This document shows positions 1-5,523 of a DNA stretch of 5,523 nucleotides, in pieces. This DNA comes from an uncultured Bryobacterales bacterium. GTDB lineage: Bacteria > Acidobacteriota > Terriglobia > Bryobacterales > UBA6623. Position 1 is the stretch's first letter. Each line of letters begins with the position of its first letter. The stretch spans positions 1-5,523 of the forward strand of contig CAMPKL010000284.1 in assembly GCA_946887065.1 (NCBI GenBank), given 5' to 3'. Below the pieces are notes generated by a model. That model was not told the origin of the DNA. It searched no databases and saw only the letters and a program-made list of their open reading frames with translations. A program made the translations under genes and the position numbers.

Positions 1-150
1 CAGGCCATCGAAAGGGCGCGGGAGTTCGGTCTTAAGGTTGTCGGAGCGGTTTGCTTGGTGGATCGCGAGATGGGCGGCGCCCAGGCGATCGGAGCGACCG
101 GCTGTCCGTTTGCGAGCGTGTTCACGATGGGCGAGCTGCTGGATCTTTGA
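1..150 (+). CDS. pyrE: Orotate phosphoribosyltransferase, C-terminal end (partial)
   Basis: Reading from base 1 in frame 1 gives 49 codons ending at TGA 148-150; the 5' part lies outside the window. The fragment begins QAIERAREFGLKVVGAVCLV, continues VDREMGGAQAI and ends FTMGELLDL. The VDRE-x-GG-x-x-x-I segment after a helix and a hydrophobic strand is the typical C-terminal part of PyrE, lying just after the PRPP-binding loop, which must be just upstream of base 1. PyrE joins orotate to PRPP to make orotidine 5'-monophosphate in de novo pyrimidine synthesis, in the cytosol. The ending suits the short (roughly 180-190 residue) PyrE type. The stop overlaps the ATG of the following amidase by one base, suggesting co-transcription and coupled translation. 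Another type I phosphoribosyltransferase is possible because the diagnostic loop is not visible, but the VDRE-GG pattern favours PyrE. Confidence 0.85.
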   Translation, partial: QAIERAREFGLKVVGAVCLVDREMGGAQAIGATGCPFASVFTMGELLDL

Positions 151-1391
151 TGGGCGAACCGCTGCGGAGTTTGGCGAGAGATCTGGCCCAGGGGCGCGCA
201 ACGGCCCGAGCGGTCGCCGAGAGTTGTCTTGCTCGGATCGAGGCTGAAGACCCCCGCATTCAGGCTTGGGTTCCGTTTGACGCCGGCGGCGCCTTGGCGC
301 GGGCGGAAAACAGCCTCTTAGGCAAGCCGCTGAGCGGCACTGCTCTCGGCGTCAAGGACATCTACGACACGGCGGAATTGCCGACTGAGTGGGGCTCGGA
401 AGTCTACAAGGGACGGCAATCGCAAACCGATGCCGCCTTGGTAGCTGAGCTGAAACGGCTTGGGGCGTACGTGTTGGGCAAGACCCAGACGACGGCGTTT
501 GCCTTTTACGACCCCGCGCCGACGCGCAATCCGCATAATCTCGAACACACGCCGGGCGGATCTTCGAGCGGGTCGGCTGCGGCGGTGGCTGCGGGAATGG
601 TTCCGCTGGCGCTGGGCAGCCAGACGCAGGGTTCAGTGTTGAGGCCGGCGTCGTTTTGCGGCGTGGTGGGCTTCAAGCCGAGCCGCGGCGCGCTTCCGGT
701 GGAGGGCATGTTGCCCTGTTCGCCGACGCTGGATACGGCAGGACTGTTCACGCGGACCGTCGACGATATGCGTTTTGTTTGGGAGGCGCTGCGTCCAGGC
801 GGCAACCCATATGAGGCGCTGCGGTTTGTGGTGATCGGCTGGCCGCCGCACAAACGCGTCGAGCCAGGCATGGCCAAGCAGTTGCGCGGCGCCGTGAAGA
901 AATTGGAGGATGCGGGGCTGAAAGTGCTGCAGGCCGGCGGCCCGCCGAGTTTCAAAGCTTTGCCGCCGGCGATTGCAGCCGTCATGGCCTATGAGGCGGC
1001 TCAAACGCACGGCGAGCGCTATGACGAATACGGGGAGCGGCTGGGCCGGAAGCTAGCCGGTTTGGTCGAGATGGGCCGCGCGGTTTCGGATGAGGCCTAC
1101 AGGGCGGGGCTCGACGCCATTCAGGCCGCCGAACATGAGTTTGCAACATGGGCCAGAGAGGACACCGTGGTGATCACGCCGGCGGCGCTGGGCCCGGCGC
1201 CGAAAGGGTTGGAATCGACCGGCGACCCGGCCTGCAATGCCCCTTGGACGGCGGTTGGGGCTGCCGCGATTTCCATCCCCTGCGGCAAAGTGGGCAAGAT
1301 GCCCGTGGGCTTGCAACTCACCGCTCCAGCGGGCTGCGATGCGATGTTGCTTCGCACGGCGCTGACGGTCGAAGAAGCGCTGTCCGCCTAG
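150..1391 (+). CDS. Amidase-signature (AS) family hydrolase
   Basis: This encodes a 413-residue cytosolic hydrolase with no signal peptide, expected to cleave a C-N amide bond; the substrate is unknown. The Ser-cisSer-Lys triad is visible: Lys69 in GVKD, cis-Ser138 in the GGSSSGS motif (136-142) and nucleophile Ser162 in SQTQGSVLRP. The 24-residue spacing between the two serines equals that of fatty acid amide hydrolase (Ser217/Ser241). SFCGVVGFKP follows (168-177), and near the C-terminus come NAPWTAVG and PVGLQL. The ATG at 150 is chosen over the in-frame ATG at 51 because the extra 33 residues would overlap the pyrE reading frame, and family homology begins near residue 5. No strong Shine-Dalgarno is seen, so coupling to pyrE through TGATG is likely. 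It is somewhat shorter than usual (450-490), mainly between residues 210 and 340. It is unlikely to be GatA: no gatB or gatC is adjacent, and the loop reads SQTQGS rather than SDTGGS. Its relation to pyrimidine metabolism is not established. Confidence 0.9.
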   Translation: MGEPLRSLARDLAQGRATARAVAESCLARIEAEDPRIQAWVPFDAGGALARAENSLLGKPLSGTALGVKDIYDTAELPTEWGSEVYKGRQSQTDAALVAELKRLGAYVLGKTQTTAFAFYDPAPTRNPHNLEHTPGGSSSGSAAAVAAGMVPLALGSQTQGSVLRPASFCGVVGFKPSRGALPVEGMLPCSPTLDTAGLFTRTVDDMRFVWEALRPGGNPYEALRFVVIGWPPHKRVEPGMAKQLRGAVKKLEDAGLKVLQAGGPPSFKALPPAIAAVMAYEAAQTHGERYDEYGERLGRKLAGLVEMGRAVSDEAYRAGLDAIQAAEHEFATWAREDTVVITPAALGPAPKGLESTGDPACNAPWTAVGAAAISIPCGKVGKMPVGLQLTAPAGCDAMLLRTALTVEEALSA

Positions 1392-2944
1392 AGCGACTCG
1401 GGCGGTTCGGGAAAAGTGCGGATCGGCGAATAACGCTCATAGGTTTCCCAAATGTCGCCGTCGCCCGTCACGCGCGGGTCGCCCGTTTCGCGCAAATAGG
1501 ATTCAAGCCGTTCGGCCAACTGCTTGCGAATCTGCTCGTGCTGGGGATCGCCGGCTAGGTTAGTCAAGCAGGCAGGGTCCTGGCGGATATCGAAAAGCTC
1601 CTCCGCGGGCCGCTTGTCCACGGCCATCAGCAAATACGGGCGAATCTCGGGATCGTCGCGATGTTCGATGAGGTAGTCGAGCGTGGGGCAGGCGTCGATG
1701 TCGTGGTAGCCGCCGTGCATCGGCCCGAGCGTGCCGTCCTCTTCGAATTTCTGCGGATCGCCTGCGGGCCAGCGGTCGGGTTTGAAGTTGCGTATGTACA
1801 GGTAGTCGCGCGTGCGAATCGAGCGCTGAGGATAGGTCCAGTTGTTAAAACGGGACGAGCTGTGGCGCTCGCGAGAGGAGTACACGGCATCTCTCGATGG
1901 ATCGAGCACGCCGCTCTCGCCGGACTCGAGCAAGGTCAAGATGCTTCGGCCCGAAAGGGCGTAGGGACCCGGGTGCCGCACGCCCGCAACATCGAAGATC
2001 GTCGCCGTTAAATCCACCGAGCCGACCAGATCATCGACTTTGCGGCCGGGTCTTACACGGCTGCCCCAGCGAATCGCCAGCGGCATGTGGATGCCGAACT
2101 CGTAGCAGTTGGCCTTCGCCCGAGGGAAAGCCATTCCGTTATCGGACGTGACGATGATCAGCGTATTGTCGAGTTCCCCGGCTTGCTCCAGCGTCCGCAG
2201 CATGCGGCCTAGATGATCGTCGAAGTGTTCGATCTCGAACGCGTAGTCGAGAAGGTCTGAGCGAATCTCTTCGCGGTCTGGGAGGAATGGCGGAACCTCG
2301 GCGTCCGCTAGGGTTTTGCCGTACGCCTGCCCGGCGCCGGCTTCGAATTCTCGATGCGGCTCACTGCCCCCGAACCAAAAGCAGAAGGGGCTGTTGCCTG
2401 GCCGTTGCTCAAGGAAGGCGGCGAAGTTTGCCGCGTAATCAGTACTGCGAATGCCTTGCTGCGCCGGCTCGCTTTCAAGCTCGTTGAACTCCGGTCCGGC
2501 GGGATTACGGGGCCGGTCGTCCTCCCATCTGCCTGGACCCCAACCCTTACCGGTGTAGCCGACCCAATAGCCCGCTTGTTCGAGCAAGTCGGGATAGACG
2601 ACGTATTTGGCGGGGAAGGTGCTCGCGTGCGTGCCGGCCTGCTCGATTTGCCAGTCGTGGAGTCCTGTCAGCGTGGCGGCGCGAGCGGGGGAGCAGCCGG
2701 GCGAGGGCGAGAAGGCGTTGTTGAATAACACTCCCTCGGCCGCGACGCGGTCAAAATGGGGCGTGCTGACGAACTTCGAGCCGTAGGCGGAGGCGTGCGG
2801 GTAGGACTGGTCGTCTGAAATGCAGAACAGTATGTTGGGCGGCTTGGCCTCGCGAGCAGCACAAGCGGCGGCGCCGATCGCCGTTGTTATGGCCGCCGAA
2901 CCAAGGAACTCTCTACGGGATCGGATTTGGTTGGCCGGCAGCAT
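1388..2944 (-). CDS. Tat-exported type I sulfatase, heparan N-sulfatase (SGSH)-like
   Basis: This 518-residue member of the alkaline-phosphatase/sulfatase superfamily should hydrolyse a sulfate ester or N-sulfate outside the cytoplasm. The N-terminus has a twin-arginine signal, SRREFLG (9-15), then an Ala-rich hydrophobic stretch to about residue 30; Cys28 after AAA is a weak candidate lipidation site. The formylglycine motif CSPAR (84-88) followed by AATLTG makes it a Cys-type sulfatase that needs a maturase encoded elsewhere. Likely metal and active-site residues are Asp44-Asp45 (SDDQ), Lys133 (GYTGKGWGPG), His197 (EPHREF), Asp268-Asn269 (TSDNG) and Lys277. As I recall the human SGSH sequence, the similar parts are TSDNGMAFP, the PQRSIRTRDY region (372-381) and the C-terminal ELFDIRQDP-x4-NLAGDP stretch. 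This supports the subgroup, but N-sulfoglucosamine activity is an inference; many bacterial relatives are uncharacterised. It is a lone gene on this strand, convergent with the amidase and divergent from trkA. A perfect TATAAT lies 8 bases before the ATG. Confidence 0.92.
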   Translation of the reverse strand: MLPANQIRSRREFLGSAAITTAIGAAACAAREAKPPNILFCISDDQSYPHASAYGSKFVSTPHFDRVAAEGVLFNNAFSPSPGCSPARAATLTGLHDWQIEQAGTHASTFPAKYVVYPDLLEQAGYWVGYTGKGWGPGRWEDDRPRNPAGPEFNELESEPAQQGIRSTDYAANFAAFLEQRPGNSPFCFWFGGSEPHREFEAGAGQAYGKTLADAEVPPFLPDREEIRSDLLDYAFEIEHFDDHLGRMLRTLEQAGELDNTLIIVTSDNGMAFPRAKANCYEFGIHMPLAIRWGSRVRPGRKVDDLVGSVDLTATIFDVAGVRHPGPYALSGRSILTLLESGESGVLDPSRDAVYSSRERHSSSRFNNWTYPQRSIRTRDYLYIRNFKPDRWPAGDPQKFEEDGTLGPMHGGYHDIDACPTLDYLIEHRDDPEIRPYLLMAVDKRPAEELFDIRQDPACLTNLAGDPQHEQIRKQLAERLESYLRETGDPRVTGDGDIWETYERYSPIRTFPEPPESL

Positions 2945-3041
2945 TCCGCGGCATTATATCCCCGTTCGGCCGATCCCGTTCGCGCCCCCTCTACAGGCGA
3001 TTGCGCTGTGATAGGCTCAAGTTGATTCACCGACAGAATCG
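2945..3041. promoter_or_regulatory. Divergent intergenic region between sulfatase and trkA
   Basis: This 97-base gap is the only real non-coding stretch in the window and must hold both divergent promoters. Visible are TATAAT on the minus strand (2953-2958), a direct repeat CCCGTTCG at 2961-2968 and 2975-2982 (14 bases start to start), the palindrome CGGCCG at 2967-2972, and a GATTC/GAATC inverted repeat at 3024-3040 directly before the trkA ATG. On the plus strand I find no convincing -35/-10 pair for trkA and no good Shine-Dalgarno sequence. The direct repeats could be operator half-sites, but they are short and no regulator gene is adjacent. Confidence 0.6.
2953..2958 (-). promoter_or_regulatory. 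Candidate -10 hexamer of the sulfatase gene
   Basis: The minus strand reads TATAAT, a perfect sigma-70 -10 consensus inside a GC-rich context, with 8 bases between it and the sulfatase ATG at 2944. Nothing like TTGACA lies 16-19 bases upstream and there is no TG extension, so the match rests on six bases. If real, transcription would start within a few bases of the ATG, giving a leaderless or nearly leaderless mRNA. This agrees with the absence of a Shine-Dalgarno sequence at normal distance; the nearest purine run, CGGGGA, lies 14 bases before the ATG. Confidence 0.35.
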
Positions 3042-4424
3042 ATGCGCATCCTCATTGCAGGGGGCGGTCAGAGCGCTGCGCTGATCGCGAGCCGACTCAT
3101 CCGAGAAGGCAACGAAATCACCATCGTTGAAAAAGACGCCGCGCGCTGCGCCCATTTGGACGAAACCCTTGACGCAAAAGTCGTTCGCGGCAGCGCGGCA
3201 AGCATTCGGACTCTGCTGAAAGCGGGGCTCAATACGGTCCAGATGTTGATCGCCGTCACCAACTCCGACGAGATCAACGTATTGGCCTGCGTCATCGCCA
3301 AGACCTACGCGAACGTCAAAGTCAAAGTCGCGCGCGTGAGGAGTCACGAGTTTGAAGATTGGCGGCGGGTCGCCGACGAAAACGAACTGGGCATCGACCT
3401 GATCATTCACCCCGAATCGGACGTGATGGAGCGCATCCTGCGCGTCATGAACGTTCCGGGCGTTTCGGACATTATCGATTTCGCCGACGGCGAAGTGAAG
3501 CTCTTCGGCATGAACGTGGAGCGCAACCACTGGTTCGTCGGCAAGACGCTGGAAGAACTGGATGCGGCCGGCCCGCCGGCGAACTCATTGATCGCTCTGA
3601 TTTTTCGCGGGCAACAGGTGATCATTCCCCACGGGGCGCAGGTCGTGTTGCCCGGGGATCACGTTTACGTCTGCGCCACGAAGAAGAATCTGGACGCAGT
3701 GTTGGAGTTCATGGGCGTTGGACGGCGCGGCAAGCTGCAGCGGGTGTTCATCGTCGGCGGCAAACAAATCGGCATCTCCCTGGCGCAAGAGCTGGAGCGC
3801 CAAGGCGTCCAGGTCAAGCTAATCGAGAAGGACGGCGACCGTTGCGAATTGATTGCCGGGATAGTGAAAAAAACGATCGTCGTGAAGGGCGACGGTACGG
3901 ACCAGGCCACGCTGGAAGAGGAAAACATCGAAGGCGTCGACGCCTTCTTGGCGCTAACGCAGCATGACGAAGACAACATTATCGCTTCCCTGCTGGCCCG
4001 GCGTTTGGGCGTCGGTAAGGTCGTGGCGCTGATCAACCGGTTGAGCTATTTGTCGATGGTGCAACGCCTGGGCGTCAATACGTCGGTTAGTTTGCGGTTG
4101 TCGACGGTCGACGCCGTGCTTCAGTTCGTGCGTAAGGGCGGCGTGCTTTCCGTCACGACTTTCCGCGAGGAAGAGGCCGAAGCCATCGAGTTGATCGCCT
4201 CCGAAGGTTCCCGCTATGTCGGCAAGCGCCTGAGGGATATCGCTCTGCCGCGTGGCGCGATTGTGGGCGCGATCGCGCGAACGAGCGGAGAAGTTGTTGT
4301 GCCTCGGGGCGATGCAGCCATCCAACCTGGTGATCGGGTCATCTTCTTCGCCTTGGAAAGCGTCGTGCCGGAGCTGGAATCCGCGTTTCTCGATAACAAG
4401 AAGAGAAGGCAACGGTTGGCGTGA
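3042..4424 (+). CDS. trkA: Trk potassium uptake system, NAD-binding regulatory subunit TrkA
   Basis: This 460-residue cytosolic protein gates the TrkH potassium channel-like subunit in response to bound nucleotides. It has the full duplicated TrkA architecture: RCK_N 1 (about 1-125), RCK_C 1 (about 140-222), RCK_N 2 (about 232-355) and RCK_C 2 (about 370-450). The repeat is visible as IVEKDAARC (28-36) against LIEKDGDRC (260-268), where Glu30 and Glu262 end strand 2 and are expected to bind the ribose hydroxyls of NAD(H). VRGSAASIRTLLKAG and VKGDGTDQATLEEENI mark the two equivalent third-strand regions. Each RCK_C lobe ends in a PxGD turn: VVLPGDHVYV (201-210) and IQPGDRVIFF (427-436). Length is normal (E. 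coli TrkA is 458). Both glycine fingerprints deviate: GGGQSA (7-12) has Ala for the last Gly, and GGKQIG (239-244) has Lys for the middle one. The ATG is fixed by the strand-1 start MRILIAGGG; no clear Shine-Dalgarno precedes it. The stop overlaps the trkH start by four bases (GTGA). Confidence 0.95.
   Translation: MRILIAGGGQSAALIASRLIREGNEITIVEKDAARCAHLDETLDAKVVRGSAASIRTLLKAGLNTVQMLIAVTNSDEINVLACVIAKTYANVKVKVARVRSHEFEDWRRVADENELGIDLIIHPESDVMERILRVMNVPGVSDIIDFADGEVKLFGMNVERNHWFVGKTLEELDAAGPPANSLIALIFRGQQVIIPHGAQVVLPGDHVYVCATKKNLDAVLEFMGVGRRGKLQRVFIVGGKQIGISLAQELERQGVQVKLIEKDGDRCELIAGIVKKTIVVKGDGTDQATLEEENIEGVDAFLALTQHDEDNIIASLLARRLGVGKVVALINRLSYLSMVQRLGVNTSVSLRLSTVDAVLQFVRKGGVLSVTTFREEEAEAIELIASEGSRYVGKRLRDIALPRGAIVGAIARTSGEVVVPRGDAAIQPGDRVIFFALESVVPELESAFLDNKKRRQRLA
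4403..4409 (+). promoter_or_regulatory. Ribosome binding site candidate for trkH
   Basis: GAGAAGG inside the trkA tail lies 11 bases before the GTG at 4421. It supports that GTG as the trkH start rather than the first in-frame ATG at 4484-4486, which would remove most of the first membrane helix. The spacing is slightly long, and coupling through the GTGA overlap probably contributes. Confidence 0.4.
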
Positions 4425-5523
4425 TCCACTTCGGCGCGATCGGCCACGTCCTTGGACAATTCCTGCTGATTTTCGCCGCAGCGATGGGCATTCCCCTGGT
4501 CTACGGCGTCCTGGCAGGAGAAGGCGACGCCCTGCCGATGCTCTACGCCGCGGCGACGACGATGACCGTAGGCGGCGCCTTACTGTTGCTGCCGCGCCCG
4601 GCGCGCGAGTTGAGTCAGCGCGAAGGGCTGCTGCTGGCGGTTTCCACCTGGTTGGCCATCTGTCTATTCGGCAGCCTGCCGTTTGCGTTTTCTCCGCACT
4701 TCGCCAGCTTCACCGACGCCTTCTTCGAGTCGGCCTCAGGTTTTACGACGACCGGCGCCACGATCCTGGCTGACGTAGAGGTTCTCCCTCCGGTGATCCA
4801 GTTTTGGCGCTGCTTCACCCACTGGCTCGGCGGGTTGGGGATCGTTCTGTTGGGGGTCGCCGTACTGCCGCTTGTCGGCCATGGCGGCATGCACTTGTAC
4901 CGAGCGGAATTTTCGGGCGCCACGTCGGAGAAGTTGAAGCCGCGCATTACCGAGACGGCGCTCGCGTTGTGGAAGATCTATTTCACGATGACCGCCGTGC
5001 TCTACGTGCTATTGCGCATGGCGGGCATGAACAACTTTGAGGCCATGTGCCATACGTTCTCGACGTTGGGCACCGGAGGCTTTTCGACGAGGACGGCGAG
5101 TGCGGCGGCTTTTGAAAGCCCGCTGATCGAGTACATCCTTGTCGTGTTTATGCTGCTGGCGGGCATGAGCTTCATTCAGCACTATCGGTTCTGGGTGGAG
5201 CGGCGCCCGTCGAGTCTGCTGCGTGACCCTGAAGTGCTCGGTTACGTTGCGCTTGTCTTCGCTGCCACCGCGGTGATCGCGGGCGTGCTGATTGGCCACC
5301 ATGGCTATGACGTAGAGAATGGGGTCCGAACGGCGCTGTTTCAAGTCAGTTCGATCATGACCACAACGGGCTTAGTCAGCGACGATTTCGAAATTTGGCA
5401 TCCGTTGCCGCAACTGATCCTGCTGGCGATGATGTTCGTGGGCGGCTGCACAGGCTCAACGGCAGGCGGGCTCAAGGTATCGCGCATCATTCTGCTTTCA
5501 CGCGTCGTCGACCGTGAATTCAA
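4421..5523 (+). CDS. trkH: Trk potassium uptake system, membrane subunit TrkH (3' truncated by window)
   Basis: An open frame from GTG 4421 gives 367 residues before the window ends; about 115 more are expected (E. coli TrkH is 483). TrkH is the ion-conducting inner-membrane subunit of a potassium uptake system and works as a dimer on a TrkA ring. Two leading helices (about 8-30 and 38-57), specific to TrkH, precede the pore repeats. Domain 1 has its filter in SGFTTTGAT (Gly112), domain 2 in TLGTGGFST (Gly217) and domain 3 in IMTTTGLVS (Gly317). The Gly-rich segment GGCTGSTAGGLK (341-352) is the broken domain 3 M2 helix, the intramembrane gating loop. Domain 4 and its pore loop lie past base 5523. 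The GTG start overlaps the trkA stop as GTGA. Two leading helices plus an adjacent trkA favour TrkH over the related KtrB. No frameshift or internal stop is seen. Confidence 0.94.
   Translation, partial: MIHFGAIGHVLGQFLLIFAAAMGIPLVYGVLAGEGDALPMLYAAATTMTVGGALLLLPRPARELSQREGLLLAVSTWLAICLFGSLPFAFSPHFASFTDAFFESASGFTTTGATILADVEVLPPVIQFWRCFTHWLGGLGIVLLGVAVLPLVGHGGMHLYRAEFSGATSEKLKPRITETALALWKIYFTMTAVLYVLLRMAGMNNFEAMCHTFSTLGTGGFSTRTASAAAFESPLIEYILVVFMLLAGMSFIQHYRFWVERRPSSLLRDPEVLGYVALVFAATAVIAGVLIGHHGYDVENGVRTALFQVSSIMTTTGLVSDDFEIWHPLPQLILLAMMFVGGCTGSTAGGLKVSRIILLSRVVDREF

Noticed and set aside
51..149. A longer amidase start at ATG 51 adding 33 residues
   Set aside because: That stretch overlaps the clear PyrE C-terminus in another frame, and the added residues (Arg-rich, no family similarity) look like out-of-frame translation; ATG 150 fits the family start and gives the TGATG junction.
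506..985. A 159-residue minus-strand open frame antisense to the amidase
   Set aside because: It lies entirely opposite conserved AS-family coding sequence, with low-complexity Pro/Ser/Ala composition and no recognisable motif; typical of antisense frames in GC-rich genes.
150..1391. Amidase as GatA, the glutamyl-tRNA amidotransferase A subunit
   Set aside because: There is no gatB or gatC neighbour, the loop is SQTQGS rather than SDTGGS, and the protein is shorter than GatA.
1392..1490. A rho-independent terminator for the amidase just past its stop
   Set aside because: I found only 4-bp stems and no following T run in this stretch, which is also sulfatase coding sequence.
2354..2728. A 124-residue plus-strand open frame opposite the sulfatase
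   Set aside because: It mirrors conserved sulfatase segments, including the CSPAR region, has no motif of its own and no supporting start signals.
2987..3030. A sigma-70 promoter for trkA (TTGCGC at 3001 or GATAGG at 3010 as elements)
   Set aside because: No -35/-10 pair with acceptable spacing exists; the best hexamer matches only three of six consensus bases.
3027..3530. A 167-residue minus-strand open frame antisense to trkA, rich in Asp, Val and Phe
   Set aside because: Its composition is what reverse reading of TrkA codons produces, and the plus-strand TrkA assignment is unambiguous.
1..5523. CRISPR array, tRNA or rRNA gene, insertion sequence or defence system
   Set aside because: No regularly spaced repeats, cloverleaf-like segment, transposase or defence-type protein is visible; all but about 100 bases are covered by five assigned genes.

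Overview
The window is about 60% GC by eye and densely coding, with a single intergenic gap of about 100 bp. It suggests an aerobic or facultative soil-type bacterium. A Tat-exported, Cys-type sulfatase of the heparan-N-sulfatase (SGSH)-like group, the short PyrE type and a TrkA/TrkH pair together fit Acidobacteriota (Bryobacter/Solibacter-like) or, less likely, Planctomycetota. This assignment rests on protein style only; there is no rRNA or other marker here.

Layout: (1) 1-150 (+), the last 49 codons of pyrE (orotate phosphoribosyltransferase). (2) 150-1391 (+), an amidase-signature hydrolase whose ATG overlaps the pyrE stop by one base (TGATG). (3) 1388-2944 (-), a Tat-dependent SGSH-like sulfatase that converges on the amidase. 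Both genes stop inside the same CTAG palindrome. (4) 2945-3041, a divergent intergenic region with a TATAAT hexamer on the sulfatase side, short direct repeats and inverted repeats. (5) 3042-4424 (+), trkA, the two-lobed cytosolic regulatory subunit of the Trk potassium transporter. (6) 4421-5523 (+), trkH, the membrane subunit, starting at a GTG that overlaps the trkA stop (GTGA) and cut off by the window end before its fourth pore domain.

Functionally there are three units. pyrE-amidase is probably co-transcribed, but its metabolic link is unknown. The sulfatase is a single-gene unit on the opposite strand, likely acting outside the cytoplasm on a sulfated sugar. trkA-trkH is a compact potassium-uptake operon. 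I see no RNA gene, CRISPR array, insertion sequence, phage gene or obviously new system. The points most worth checking are sequence deviations at functional sites (the amidase oxyanion loop and both TrkA nucleotide fingerprints), the shared CTAG stop, and the near-leaderless geometry upstream of the sulfatase.
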